This document shows, in pieces, positions 55,111 to 64,000 of a DNA stretch of 64,000 bases. A program made the translations under genes and the position numbers. Origin of the DNA: Saprospiraceae bacterium (GTDB lineage Bacteria > Bacteroidota > Bacteroidia > Chitinophagales > Saprospiraceae); NCBI GenBank assembly GCA_016714085.1, contig JADJNW010000001.1:1-64000 (forward strand), given 5' to 3'. How positions within the stretch are numbered: the first letter of the stretch is position 1; the number at the start of each line of letters is the position of its first letter. The notes beneath the pieces are model-generated. The model was not told the DNA's origin. It did not search any database and saw only the letters and a list, made by a program, of their open reading frames with translations.

Positions 55111-55731
55111 TTAAATCAACTGATATTCCAGCGCCATTTTAATCATAGCGGCGGTATTCTTTACGCCCAGCTTGGCGAGTAGATTCTTGCGATGGCTATC
55201 GACCGTGAGCGGACTGATGTAGAGTTGAGCAGCGATTTGATTATTGGTCAAACCTTCGGCGATGAGGGCAAGCACTTCTTTTTCGCGGGTAGTGAGAATG
55301 GGGATTTGAGGTTGAGGCGCTTCGGCTTGCACCATGATTTGCGCGACTTCCATGCTGAGGTACATCTTGCCGGCCTGCGCTTGCTGAATAGCTTCGATGA
55401 GTTCTTCCTGCGAAGCGCTCTTCAGAACATAGCCCGACGCACCCTGAGCAATCATCCGACTAATAAAACTACGCTCTTTGAAGGTACTGAATCCCAGGAT
55501 TTTGATATTGGGAAACTTCGCTTTCAGTTCGGGGCAAAGGTCAAGACCGCTGACTTCGGGTAAATTGATGTCGAGCAAGACGACGTCCGCATTATTGCTT
55601 TTCAAAAAATCCATGGCAGCAAAAGCGTCGGTGGCGCTGCCGATGACGGTGATGCCGTCGGTAGCATTGAGCAAGGCTTTGATGCCTTCTATGACCATTG
55701 GGTGGTCGTCGATGATGAATACGTTTATCAT
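55111..55731 (-). CDS. NarL/LuxR-type response regulator
   Basis: 206 residues. Receiver domain 1-120 with acidic pocket VFIIDDHPMV, phospho-Asp in VVLLDINLPEVSG (about 54), Thr/Ser in GFSTFKER and Lys in VLKSASQEELI; GerE/LuxR HTH at about 140-205 (LTTREKEVLALIAEGLTNNQ; ISPLTVDSHRKNLLAKLGV). Almost certainly the partner of the histidine kinase just upstream on the same strand (55937-57919), with about 205 bases between them containing hairpin repeat copy 2. Confidence 0.94.
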   Translation of the reverse strand: MINVFIIDDHPMVIEGIKALLNATDGITVIGSATDAFAAMDFLKSNNADVVLLDINLPEVSGLDLCPELKAKFPNIKILGFSTFKERSFISRMIAQGASGYVLKSASQEELIEAIQQAQAGKMYLSMEVAQIMVQAEAPQPQIPILTTREKEVLALIAEGLTNNQIAAQLYISPLTVDSHRKNLLAKLGVKNTAAMIKMALEYQLI

Positions 55732-55793
55732 TTTCTTGAACTTACTTGATTGTTTTTCATTATGCTTAATTACTTCACTTATTTTTATGTCTT

Positions 55794-55824
55794 GTTACTT
55801 TTTTGCATTGCCCAAAAAAGTAAC
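55794..55824. repeat. Dispersed hairpin repeat, copy 2
   Basis: GTTACTTTTTTG, loop CATTGCC, CAAAAAAGTAAC: perfect 12-bp stem. The loop is identical to copy 1 (3980-4005). Sits between a histidine kinase gene and its response regulator gene, so it could modulate the ratio of the two products. Confidence 0.7.
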
Positions 55825-55936
55825 CAAAACGCTAGGCAAATCAAACTCCTCCGTCGAACAGTGATTTGCCGCCCTCCCGCGGATAGTAGAAACATTTTAG
55901 CCAATTACTCTAAATAAAAATCTGGCATCTGGCATC

Positions 55937-57919
55937 TCAATGTCTGACATCTTTTACCAAAAACTCAATCTCCACCGTTGTGCCTTGGCCAGGATTAGAA
56001 CGCAAATCGAGGGTACCGCCGAGGTAATCCACGCGCGATCGAATGTTGAGCCAGCCAATGCCGGGCGCTTTTTCTAAAGCCACCAGATCAAAGCCTTTGC
56101 CATTATCTTCTACCGTGATGTGAAAACGCTCATCATCGCGCAGCAGTTGCACCAATGCTTGATGAGCGCCAGCGTGTTTGATCACATTATTCAACAATTC
56201 TTGTACAATGCGAAACACGATGATTTCTTCGGCTTCGGGTAAGCGATTTTCCAAACCAAAAGCCTGGTATTGCACTTGAATAGTCCTGGATTCATTAAGC
56301 GTATCACAAAAATCCTGCACCGCGTCTTTCAATCCAAATTTCAATAGCGCTTCGGGCATCATATTGCGCGCCACACGACGCAGTTCGCCGATAGAAGTGT
56401 CGAGCATTTCCAGCGCCCGATTGAACGAACGCGCCGATTCCTCGGTAATGATTTGGTTTCCTTTCATCGCATTAAGGGTTTGACGTACACCGGAGAGCAT
56501 ACCGCCCAAGCCATCGTGCAGGTCGCGTGCAAGTCGTCCGCGCTCCTCTTCCTGACCGCGCAGCATGGCATCCACGGCTGATAGTTGCTTTTCCTGTTCG
56601 AGTTGAAGAATTTTTGTTGACCGATTTCTATTTCCTGACGGGCAATTTGTTGCTTACCTTGAAAATTTTGATAATATAAAAAGCCAAGGGTTGCTAGCAA
56701 TCCAATGAAAGTGCCCATGCCGATAATCACGCCCTGGCGTTGGCGCAGGCGCAGTTGCTGGTTTTCACTTTGCGTTTGCAAGCGCTCGATTTCCGCTTGT
56801 TTTTGTGCGGTTTTGTATTTGGTTTCTAATTCAACTGTATTTTGTAAAACCATTTCATTCAATAACGAATCACTCAAAAGGCGAAATTCTTTACGATAAT
56901 ATGCCGCCGTATCATAATTGCCCAGAACCAATTCCGCATCAGATGCTACTAAATAAACTTCTTTTAATTGATCGCGGAATTGAAATTGTCGGTTGATATT
57001 TATCGCTCGTTTTAATAAAGGCTGTGCTTCTTTATATCGTGACATATCATAATAAGCTGCCCCGGCACTATGCAGTAGTTGAGCTAATGTTTCATTTTCG
57101 CCCAATTCTTCTGCCATGGGGATGCCACGAAGCGCGTAGGGCAAGCCTTTCGCAGGTTCGGCGTGCTGGCGATATTGCTCGCTGATATTAGAAAGCGCAA
57201 GAATTTCTATTTGAGTTATCTCCTGTTTTTGAGAAACATTTAGCGCTTTATTAAAATAATCCAGCGCATTTTCATGCTGTCCGGCTTTATTGTAAATAAT
57301 ACCTAAAGAAAGGAGCGCCGAAGCTTCGCCAAAATAATCTTCTTGTTCTTGTGTAATTTTTAGCGAACGCTCGGCATAAGGCAAAGCTTTATTATATTGC
57401 TGCATTAATTGATACGTGCCGGAAATATTATTCAAAACGGAACTCAAGTAAATAGGATCGCCCATTTCTTCTACAATCGGTAAGGCTTCAAACTGATATT
57501 CTAATGTTTTTTCATAATCTCCAAAATATTGATAATTATTAGCAACATTTGCCAGAGCTGGCAACGGTCAGACGCGGATGATTTAATTGTTTTCCTATTT
57601 CTAAAGCCCTCAAATTCAATTGCAATGCCTCATCCACTTTACCCGCACGATTCAAGACATCCGTAAACCAACTAATGGTTCTGCCTTCATAAAATAGTGC
57701 ATTAATATCTTTACTTAATTGTAAAGCTTTTCTATAATAAAACTCGGAGGAGTCCAGGTTTTCCTGCTCATAATAATTGCCGATTTGCATCAAATTAAAA
57801 ATATGATGTGTATCGCGGGGCATGGATTTTACAACTTGCTTGAGGCTATCCACATTTACCTGCGCAAAGCTCAGTTCCGATATAATTAAGCATAAGCCAA
57901 TGATGATGCGTAGTTTCAT
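55937..57919 (-). CDS. TPR-containing sensor histidine kinase (HisKA_3), two frameshifts
   Basis: About 660 residues if repaired. Signal peptide (IIIGLCLIISELSFAQVNV) from ATG 57919, then about eight tetratricopeptide repeats (YQLMQQYNKALPYAERSLK; GIIYNKAGQHENALDYFNKA; LQLNLRALEIGKQLNHPRL), a membrane helix (GVIIGMGTFIGLLATLGFLY), a coiled coil, HisKA_3 with the phospho-His in ARDLHDGLGGMLSGV, and HATPase (IVQELLNNVIKHAGAH; DNGKGFDLVALEKAPGIG). Frame breaks: one extra base near 57568, one base missing in the T-run 56611-56615; together they cancel. Pairs with the LuxR-type regulator at 55111. NarX/LiaS-like role; ligand unknown. Confidence 0.85.
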
Positions 57920-58165
57920 GCGATATATAATTTTTAGATTTCGCAAATCGTGAAGATTTACGAAATCTTGCTCCTTTTCGATTATTTCAACAAATTTTGA
58001 TAATAAAAACCGCATTTGCAAGAGCCAAATGTAAAATCCCCTTTTTCGGGGAGATAAAAACCCACCTTTCAGGCGATTGATTTTCAGATGATTAGAAACC
58101 AACTTTGCATCGTCAATTCCAAAAAGCTAAACATTATTCCCTAATTAATAAAAATTAAAAATATC

Positions 58166-59077
58166 ATGAAAACCCGAATTATTCTTTTTACTTTGTTATC
58201 TTGTGTGTTGGTAACTACCTCTCTATTAAATGCTCAAAAAGACGCCAAAACCAATATCCGTGGACTGTTCATAGCGATGGACGCTGGTCAGGTGGATCAA
58301 TTTGGCAAATACTGTGCAACCGACTTTCAAATGTACCATCCGTTTTTGACCGAACCTGTACCTGTTGACGTATTTAAAGGTATCATACAAGGACAAAAGG
58401 CTGCTTTCCCTGATATGCTGCATGAGATTACTGATATTTTGGTTGAAAAAGACAAAGCCTCTGCTCGTGGCATTTTCAAAGGAACGAATACTGGTTCTAT
58501 GCAAGGCAACCCTCCTACTGGTAATAAAGTTATCCTTCCATTTATTGTAAATTATGATTTAGATAATAATGGAAAAATCAAGAATCAGTATGTGGAATTT
58601 AATGTTGCTTCTTTTAATGCACAATTGATGAAAGGCTTACCACCAATGGGTGATCCCATCGAAACGACCAATAAACAGTTTGCTTCCAATATCATGTCTG
58701 AACTAAATGCTCGTAATCTTGATAAAGTTATTAATAATTATGCAAGCGATGCCCGTTTTCACGGCTGGGCGCCTCAGGCAATCGATGTGAATGGCTATCA
58801 CAATACCATGTCTGGATTACTAAATGCTTTCCCGGATTCAAAATTCCAGATTTTGGATATTATCGCAGATGGAGACAAGGTCGTTGTCAGACACCAATTA
58901 GAGGGAACGCACACCGGCGCTGCATTTCAGGGCATTCCTGTCACCAATAAAAAAGTGTTTGTACCTGCCACCGTTACTTTCCGCATTGCGAATGGAAAAG
59001 TAGCAGAAGCCTGGCTGAATGCTGATTTTCTGGGTCTAATAACACAATTGAGTACCGATACCGCAATGAAAAAATAA
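58166..59077 (+). CDS. Secreted double SnoaL-like (ester cyclase) protein
   Basis: 303 residues. Signal peptide ILFTLLSCVLVTTSLLNAQK. Two SnoaL/NTF2-like domains (about 25-155 and 165-295) with matching motifs: FPDMLHEITDILVEKDKASA / FPDSKFQILDIIADGDKVVV, and GIFKGTNTGSMQGNPPTGNK / HQLEGTHTGAAFQGIPVTNK. The fold is used by polyketide cyclases and by many unassigned hydrolase-like proteins. Secretion argues for an envelope substrate. First of a same-strand run ending at 63502. Confidence 0.85.
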   Translation: MKTRIILFTLLSCVLVTTSLLNAQKDAKTNIRGLFIAMDAGQVDQFGKYCATDFQMYHPFLTEPVPVDVFKGIIQGQKAAFPDMLHEITDILVEKDKASARGIFKGTNTGSMQGNPPTGNKVILPFIVNYDLDNNGKIKNQYVEFNVASFNAQLMKGLPPMGDPIETTNKQFASNIMSELNARNLDKVINNYASDARFHGWAPQAIDVNGYHNTMSGLLNAFPDSKFQILDIIADGDKVVVRHQLEGTHTGAAFQGIPVTNKKVFVPATVTFRIANGKVAEAWLNADFLGLITQLSTDTAMKK

Positions 59078-59120
59078 ATTTCATTATTCATTCACTTTAT
59101 ATCATAAAATAATAAAAAAC

Positions 59121-59525
59121 ATGACAACTGTATCAAACCTCACCACCGTACAATCCATTTACGAAGCCTTCGGTAAAGGCGATATCCCAACAATCCTGGC
59201 GAATCTGAGCGATAATGCTGTTTGGAATCATTATGGCAATCCTGCCGTCGTTCCTTTTGCAGGCACTTATAATGGTAAAGATGAAATTTTACAATTCTTT
59301 CAGAAATTAGGTCAAAATATGCAATTCGCATCGTTTCATCCGCATAATTTCCGGGAAGAAGGCAACCAGGTTATTAATGACGTAACGATGGACGCAACCG
59401 CAGTGCCAACAGGCAAAAGTGCTACCACTACTGTAAAATTCACCTGGACTTTCGGTGATAATGGAAAAGTAACTCATTGGAAAAATGAGGGCGGATTGGA
59501 CGTTATAGAAGAAATGTTTTCATAA
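59121..59525 (+). CDS. SnoaL/NTF2-like protein
   Basis: 134 residues, one NTF2-like domain: VQSIYEAFGKGDIPTILANL and WNHYGNPAVVPFAGTYNGKD, then FKFTWTF-type strands (TTVKFTWTFGDNGKVTHWK). Cytoplasmic, unlike its upstream neighbour. The pattern is typical of the nuclear transport factor 2 family; substrate unknown. Follows the secreted gene by 43 bases, so it is likely in the same transcript. Confidence 0.85.
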   Translation: MTTVSNLTTVQSIYEAFGKGDIPTILANLSDNAVWNHYGNPAVVPFAGTYNGKDEILQFFQKLGQNMQFASFHPHNFREEGNQVINDVTMDATAVPTGKSATTTVKFTWTFGDNGKVTHWKNEGGLDVIEEMFS

Positions 59526-59562
59526 TTTATTATTTAAAATTTATTATTAAACCCTAATCATC

Positions 59563-59868
59563 ATGCGTACTTTATTAAAATTTTCCCTGGATGTACAGGC
59601 TGCCAATAAAGCGATAGCCAGCGGTTCTTTACCTAAAATAATGGAAAACCTCATGGGGCAAACCAAACCGGAAGCTGCCTATTTTACAGCTGTTGATAAT
59701 ACACGAACCGTATTTATATTTTTCGATATGCAGGATTCCTCTCAGATTCCGCAAATTGCCGAGCCGCTGTTTCAAGAATTTAATGCTAAAGTCAGCTTTT
59801 ACCCTGTGATGAATCAACAAGAATTGGAAAAAGGACTTGGGGCTTATATGCAAGCTAAACAAGGATAA
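59563..59868 (+). CDS. Small conserved protein, ferredoxin-like fold suspected
   Basis: 101 residues with alternating beta/alpha pattern (LLKFSLDVQAANKAIASGSL; AYFTAVDNTRTVFIFFDMQD; AEPLFQEFNAKVSFYPVMNQ), as in dimeric alpha/beta-barrel or DUF3303-like proteins. No active-site motif is clear. Starts 37 bases after the NTF2-like gene, likely cotranscribed. Confidence 0.72.
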   Translation: MRTLLKFSLDVQAANKAIASGSLPKIMENLMGQTKPEAAYFTAVDNTRTVFIFFDMQDSSQIPQIAEPLFQEFNAKVSFYPVMNQQELEKGLGAYMQAKQG

Positions 59869-59891
59869 TTCAAAACACCATTTTCTATAAA

Positions 59892-59919
59892 GCTGTTGCC
59901 CGGCGAAAAGTCGGGCAGC
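59892..59919 (+). terminator. Weak hairpin after the small conserved gene
   Basis: GCTGTTGCCCG pairs with CGGGCAGC with a two-base bulge, followed by ACTTTG. Possible terminator between the first three and the following genes; T-tract is weak. Confidence 0.35.
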
Positions 59920-59988
59920 ACTTTGACGAAAAATCTATCTTTTTGATAATGAAACGATTGAGTATCTTTGAGTAAAATTATTGACACC

Positions 59989-60918
59989 ATGACCAGTAAT
60001 GTTACCACGCTAAAAAATACCGAAGCACCACCTGCGATTTGGGAAACGGTAGCCCAAGACGCCATTTATTCGCGCAAACGTATGGCAATGCGTGATTATA
60101 TTTTAAAGCTTGATCCTAAGAATGATTGCCAACAAATTTCTTATTTGGTGTCTTGTTATGAATTTCCCTGGGATACCACGCGTTCGCTGGAATTCGCGCT
60201 GTTTCGGGTGTTTGGCGTGGCAAAAGGTTCGCCTTTGCTGGTGCAAACGGGCGAATTTGTACAACGCACGCAAAAACGCTACGACGATACGGTACTCATT
60301 CTATCAGAAATATTGGAAAGCGGCGGCTACGATACCCCGCGCGGGCAGGCTGCATTGGTGCGCATGAACAAGCAGCACGGGCGCTTTCAAATTCCGAACG
60401 ATGAATATTTATATACGCTTTCGACCTTTATCTTCGAGCCAATCCGCTGGAACGAGCGCTACGGCTGGCGTCCGCTGACAGAGACAGAAAAACAAGCGAG
60501 CTATTACTTTTGGAGAGAATTAGGTACACGTATGGGCATCAAGAATATCCCTGATAATATAGAAGCTTTTGAGCGATTTAATCTGGATTTTGAAGAAAAA
60601 GAATTTCTCTACTCGCCTGATAATGAGATTATTGCAATGGCTACGCGTAATTTGATGCTTTCCTGGTTTTTACCTAAAAGCCTATGGAAACTTGGCGCAC
60701 CGGTGGTTCATGCTATGCTGGATGACCGATTATTGAATGCCGTAGGAATGAAGCCTGCGCCGCGTTGGCTGCAAATGCTGGCGAGAGCCGCAATACGGTT
60801 GAGAGGTCGCTTGATGGGTTGGCTGCCGCCGCGTCGTCGCCCGCGGTTATTGACCAAAGTACCCAATCGCACTTATCCGAAAGGTTATGTAATTTCTGAC
60901 TTAGGAGCAGTGAAATAA
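59989..60918 (+). CDS. MpaB/DUF2236-family oxygenase-like protein
   Basis: 309 residues from ATG 59989 (the TTG at 59968 is unlikely as start). Helical protein of the MpaB/rubber-oxygenase family: DTTRSLEFALFRVFGVAKGS, LVQTGEFVQRTQKRYDDTVL, YTLSTFIFEPIRWNERYGWR, WRELGTRMGIKNIPDNIEA and ATRNLMLSWFLPKSLW. The family includes heme oxygenases that cleave polyisoprenoids (Lcp) and MpaB of mycophenolic acid synthesis; heme ligands cannot be assigned confidently. A very basic C-terminal segment (RRRPRLLTKVPNR) is present. First of four genes to 63502. Confidence 0.82.
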   Translation: MTSNVTTLKNTEAPPAIWETVAQDAIYSRKRMAMRDYILKLDPKNDCQQISYLVSCYEFPWDTTRSLEFALFRVFGVAKGSPLLVQTGEFVQRTQKRYDDTVLILSEILESGGYDTPRGQAALVRMNKQHGRFQIPNDEYLYTLSTFIFEPIRWNERYGWRPLTETEKQASYYFWRELGTRMGIKNIPDNIEAFERFNLDFEEKEFLYSPDNEIIAMATRNLMLSWFLPKSLWKLGAPVVHAMLDDRLLNAVGMKPAPRWLQMLARAAIRLRGRLMGWLPPRRRPRLLTKVPNRTYPKGYVISDLGAVK

Positions 60919-61027
60919 TATGATGTAATAAATCTGTGAATGATGAAAAACTCGTAAGCATTATAGGAATGATTTTGATTCTGTAAATTGAAGCATAAAA
61001 GCCTCATTATCAGCAAAAAGAACAACT

Positions 61028-62176
61028 ATGAGTACACCTACCCAAACCGTTCAGCCGGCTCTAATTTTTATCCCTGACATCACCGGATTTACTCGTTTTG
61101 TCACGGATGTAGAAATTGATCACAGTAGTCATATTATTCAGGAATTGCTGGAAATTTTAATAGAATCCAATAGCATTGACTTAGAAATCTCTGAAATTGA
61201 GGGAGATGCGATTTTATTTTACCGTTTTGGACAAGCACCTTCGGCGGCTGAATTAATGGCGCAGATTCAAAAAATGTTTGTGAATTTTCATAAACATTTA
61301 AAAAAGTATGAAACCCACCGCATCTGTCAATGTGGCGCTTGCAAAACGGCTAATAATTTGACTTTAAAATTTATTGCACATTATGGTGATATTACAATCA
61401 ATCCAATAAAGAATTATAATAAATTATTTGGAAAAGATGTAATAGTAGCCCATCGTTTACTAAAAAATGATATTGAACATCATGAATATGCCTTGGTAAC
61501 AGACAATCTCGCCCGCGCTTGTGCGACTTGGATTGATATTCCTACTGTTGCATGGGCGCCCATGCAGGAAAGCGATCAGGAATATGATAGCGGCAAAGTG
61601 AATTATTGTTACTTTCCGCTCGCGCCGCTCATGAATTATATACCCGTTTTAGAAATTGAAGATTACAGCATTCCGGGTGTAAAAGTGCCGATGGTTACTT
61701 CTTCGGCAGTGATAGAAGCCCCGCTGGATATGGTGTTCAGCGTTTTTGCAGATTTACGTTGGCGTGCTAAATGGATTGATGGTTCGCAAGAGGAAGTAGA
61801 TCATGTAAATACCGAGTTATTTCAAAATGGTGCTACGCATCGTTGTTTAATTAATGGGCCTATTTCTGTATCACATGATGCTCAGGTTAATAAAAATGTA
61901 ATAACTTTCACAGAAACCGACATCAAACGCACGCATTGTGCGGTCTATACCTTGCGCCGAATTGATGAATATCATACCAATGTAACTTGTACAGGATTTA
62001 TGAAGCAACATTATTTACAAAACATGATATTCAGATTATTTCTAAAGCGCAGTTATATAAAATCCTTTGAAAAAACCTGGGCAAATTTAAATGGTTATTG
62101 CAAAGCATTACTCACCGAAGGCAAAGCACATCATTATCGGATTGTACTGGAAGACTCGACTTCGATGGCAGCATAG
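61028..62176 (+). CDS. DUF2652 domain fused to SRPBCC domain
   Basis: 382 residues. About 10-200: DUF2652, a cyclase-like fold with LIFIPDITGFTRFVTDVEID, EIEGDAILFYRFGQAPSAAE, HRICQCGACKTA and LTLKFIAHYGDITINPIKN; catalytic metal residues of true adenylate cyclases are only partly present. About 225-365: SRPBCC/START-like ligand-binding domain (VIEAPLDMVFSVFADLRWRA and on to FEKTWANLNGYCKALL). Follows the MpaB-like gene by 109 bases and precedes another SRPBCC gene by 103 bases. Suggests a shared hydrophobic substrate (inference). Confidence 0.87.
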   Translation: MSTPTQTVQPALIFIPDITGFTRFVTDVEIDHSSHIIQELLEILIESNSIDLEISEIEGDAILFYRFGQAPSAAELMAQIQKMFVNFHKHLKKYETHRICQCGACKTANNLTLKFIAHYGDITINPIKNYNKLFGKDVIVAHRLLKNDIEHHEYALVTDNLARACATWIDIPTVAWAPMQESDQEYDSGKVNYCYFPLAPLMNYIPVLEIEDYSIPGVKVPMVTSSAVIEAPLDMVFSVFADLRWRAKWIDGSQEEVDHVNTELFQNGATHRCLINGPISVSHDAQVNKNVITFTETDIKRTHCAVYTLRRIDEYHTNVTCTGFMKQHYLQNMIFRLFLKRSYIKSFEKTWANLNGYCKALLTEGKAHHYRIVLEDSTSMAA

Positions 62177-62279
62177 GGAGGTTGAGGAGTTTAGGGGTTT
62201 ATAATATTAAAATTTAAAATAATATTATATCCATCTGACATCTATTATCTGGTATTTAAAAAATCTTACATCTTAAAAA

Positions 62280-62834
62280 ATGAGTCAATATAAATTCTTT
62301 ACACGCTGGGAAGTAATATCCATGCCGGAAGAGGTGTATCGCATCTTAGAGGATGTAAATATTTTATGCGACTGGTGGCCCAGTGTTTATCTGGATTTAA
62401 AAATATTGGAAAAAGGGCAGCCCGGTGGCGTTGGCAAGCACGTAGCTTTGTACACAAAAGGCTGGTTACCATATACTTTAAAATGGCAATTTGTTGTAAT
62501 AGAAACTAATTTTCCAAGCGGTTTTGCATTAGAAGCAGTTGGCGATTTTGTCGGGCGCGGCGTATGGCATTTCCAGTCCATTCCAGGCACAAATCTTTGC
62601 GAAGTCACTTATGATTGGCGCATTAATGCAGAAAAACCATTATTAAAATATTTAGGTTTTATTTTCAAACCAATATTTGCTGCCAACCACCATTGGGCGA
62701 TGCGGCAGGGCTTGAAGAGTTTGAAATTAGAATTATTACGTCGCCATGCAAAAACAGAAGAAGAACTAAATAAAATTCCGAAACCACCTCAACCAACTTT
62801 TCCACATAATTTATTGAATAACAAGGTTTTTTAA
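62280..62834 (+). CDS. SRPBCC/START-like protein
   Basis: 184 residues, one SRPBCC domain: FFTRWEVISMPEEVYRILED, WWPSVYLDLKILEKGQPGGV, WQFVVIETNFPSGFALEAVG, GRGVWHFQSIPGTNLCEVTY, YDWRINAEKPLLKYLGFIF. A cavity-type fold for small hydrophobic ligands. Second such domain in this operon, after the DUF2652-SRPBCC fusion; ends 17 bases before the next gene. Function unknown. Confidence 0.88.
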   Translation: MSQYKFFTRWEVISMPEEVYRILEDVNILCDWWPSVYLDLKILEKGQPGGVGKHVALYTKGWLPYTLKWQFVVIETNFPSGFALEAVGDFVGRGVWHFQSIPGTNLCEVTYDWRINAEKPLLKYLGFIFKPIFAANHHWAMRQGLKSLKLELLRRHAKTEEELNKIPKPPQPTFPHNLLNNKVF

Positions 62835-62851
62835 AGCAAAAAAATCGGAAC

Positions 62852-63502
62852 ATGAAACTCCGTAAAATATTGCTAATTTCTTTTATATTATTTATGGCTT
62901 GGATTACAATCGATTTACGCATTCCCATCAAAACCGATATTCGACAATTTGATCCTAAAGTGGTGGCGCATTTGGACACCGAAATGTGGCGCTCTTATTA
63001 CGATCGCAAGCCTTTAAAGTTATTTTTCCAATTGGGGGCATTAATGCGCAAGCAATTCCACGCACCATTCTGGCGCTCGCAAATAATGTCTTATCAAGCT
63101 GCCAAAGCGGCATTTGTATTCAAAGATGGCAAACAAAGAAATGATTATAAAAAAGCGCTCCCTTATTTACATAAATATTATACAATTATAAATAAAATGA
63201 GCACAACCTCTTTTGATGTGCAAAAAGCAGCAGAATTAGAGCTGGAATGGTGGATCGTGCATCGCCAGCGCGCGCAGCATCAAGGCGGCGATCTGGAACA
63301 AGCATTGGCAGAATCGGCGGCAGTAATTTATAATATTTCGCCAACTCAAGTGAATGAATATGCGCAATTCCGTGCAAATGCAATGGACATCCGTGACAGC
63401 GAGCAAGAAAAAGACGGTGTATCGGAGGAAGAATGGCAACAAATTGCCGATTTATTAAATCAATCTTGGCAAGCGCTATATAATAGTGTTAATGTCAGAT
63501 AA
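62852..63502 (+). CDS. Hypothetical membrane-anchored protein
   Basis: 216 residues with an N-terminal membrane helix or signal anchor (ILLISFILFMAWITIDLRI) and an otherwise helical body (WRSYYDRKPLKLFFQLGALM; AAELELEWWIVHRQRAQHQG; EEWQQIADLLNQSWQALYN). No family recognised. It is 17 bases after the SRPBCC gene and ends the operon before a strong terminator, so it is probably functionally tied to it. Confidence 0.72.
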   Translation: MKLRKILLISFILFMAWITIDLRIPIKTDIRQFDPKVVAHLDTEMWRSYYDRKPLKLFFQLGALMRKQFHAPFWRSQIMSYQAAKAAFVFKDGKQRNDYKKALPYLHKYYTIINKMSTTSFDVQKAAELELEWWIVHRQRAQHQGGDLEQALAESAAVIYNISPTQVNEYAQFRANAMDIRDSEQEKDGVSEEEWQQIADLLNQSWQALYNSVNVR

Positions 63503-63553
63503 TCAATTATAAATAGTCAATAAAAAATAATAATACTATCCGCATTTTATGTT

Positions 63554-63583
63554 GACCTCGTTGCGCTCGCGCGAGGTCTTTTT
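63554..63583 (+). terminator. Rho-independent terminator
   Basis: GACCTCG / CGAGGTC with an 11-base GC-rich loop and five T after the stem. Ends the 58166-63502 run. Confidence 0.85.
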
Positions 63584-63737
63584 ATTTGATTTTTCTGGTT
63601 TGTTTTGTCTATTCCTTGTCGTTTAAACTCATTTAATGGGATATAATATCCTTAAAATGCCTATTTTTTGAAACCAAAGGCCTAATTTTACGTAGAATTC
63701 TAATGTAAATCCTGTTTTGCTAACCATCACTTACAGT

Positions 63738-64000
63738 ATGATGAAATATTTACTATTCATTTCCTTTGCTTTTTTCCTGATTACCAATTCTATTTTTGCA
63801 CAACGCAATTGCGCCACGATGGAAGTGCTGGATCGCTTACAAATAGAGTATCCTGCCTTGCAAAGTCGCATGGAAGCAATCGAGCGTCATACAGAATCTT
63901 ACCTGCGCAATGGATTAAAACAACGTGAGAAGATTGTTATTCCAGTAGTAGTGCATATTGTATATGGTTCTAGCCGAGAAAATATTAGCGATGCGCAAGT
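63738..64000 (+). CDS. M43 pappalysin-like secreted metalloprotease, N-terminal part
   Basis: 87 codons before the window edge, no stop. Signal peptide YLLFISFAFFLITNSIFAQ from ATG 63738 (63741 also possible). CATMEVLDRLQIEYPALQSR, MEAIERHTESYLRNG and IVIPVVVHIVYGSSRENISD are the propeptide and the first strand of M43-family (pappalysin/cytophagalysin) proteases, usually T9SS-exported. The HExxH zinc site lies beyond the window. Function as an extracellular protease is inferred from the N-terminus only. Confidence 0.75.
   Translation, partial: MMKYLLFISFAFFLITNSIFAQRNCATMEVLDRLQIEYPALQSRMEAIERHTESYLRNGLKQREKIVIPVVVHIVYGSSRENISDAQ

Noticed and set aside
1..64000. tRNA, rRNA, riboswitch or phage/transposase genes
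   Set aside because: I looked for cloverleaf-like arms, rRNA-like blocks and DDE/HUH or integrase motifs and found none I can support; a covariance-model scan was not possible here.

Overview
The window looks like a chromosome segment of a Bacteroidota bacterium, probably of the Saprospiria or a nearby group. The signs are a 1,945-residue protein of SprB-type adhesin repeats ending in a type IX secretion (T9SS) sorting domain, a hybrid two-component system (propeller sensor + kinase + receiver + AraC), LytTR regulators, many lipoproteins, promoters of the TAnnTTTG type, weak Shine-Dalgarno sequences and AT-rich intergenic DNA. No rRNA, tRNA, CRISPR array, phage gene or transposase was seen.

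Layout. 1-1320: the N-terminal part of a STAND (NB-ARC) ATPase. 1544-3136: a membrane LytTR regulator and a membrane protein. 3194-13155: a one-strand cluster of seven genes with a planctomycete-like make-up (PSD1/DUF1549-DUF1553 cytochrome, DUF1501 Tat protein, PSCyt1-LRR membrane protein, a small membrane protein, two DUF1080 proteins and a Gfo/Idh/MocA oxidoreductase), probably for extracytoplasmic breakdown of a carbohydrate. 13410-18500: an accessory stretch with a degenerate 21-bp-period array, palindromes, an attC-like element, a broken Nmad2-like gene, a broken repeat-propeller gene, a GrpB protein and a P-loop kinase. 19121-28738: DUF4340 protein, MORN-repeat lipoprotein, PAS-AraC regulator, a large DUF4011-like/SF1 helicase with a worn nuclease-like tail, a DUF3267 zincin, a di-heme peroxidase and an RluA pseudouridine synthase. 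28770-39535: the SprB-repeat adhesin, a VPS10/BNR-propeller protein and a small secreted protein. 39654-55017: hybrid two-component sensor, VOC protein, M49-like peptidase, double GNAT, beta-barrel, MsrB, YebC, LytTR, an intradiol-dioxygenase-like lipoprotein, a second 21-bp-period array, a kelch-type protein and a broken lipoprotein. 55111-57919: a response regulator and TPR histidine kinase pair. 58166-63502: a run of SnoaL/NTF2, MpaB-like, DUF2652-SRPBCC and SRPBCC genes. 63738-end: start of an M43-like secreted metalloprotease.

Two things cut across the window. First, at least seven genes contain single-base frameshifts, most in short homopolymers, and three more breaks are in-frame TAA codons followed by intact coding sequence; this could be read/assembly error or real decay and affects many of the calls. 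Second, intergenic DNA is rich in structured repeats: two arrays with exactly 21-bp period but unrelated sequence, an 80-bp palindromic element present twice in opposite orientation, two other dispersed hairpin families, and an attC-like palindrome in a stretch of cassette-like genes.
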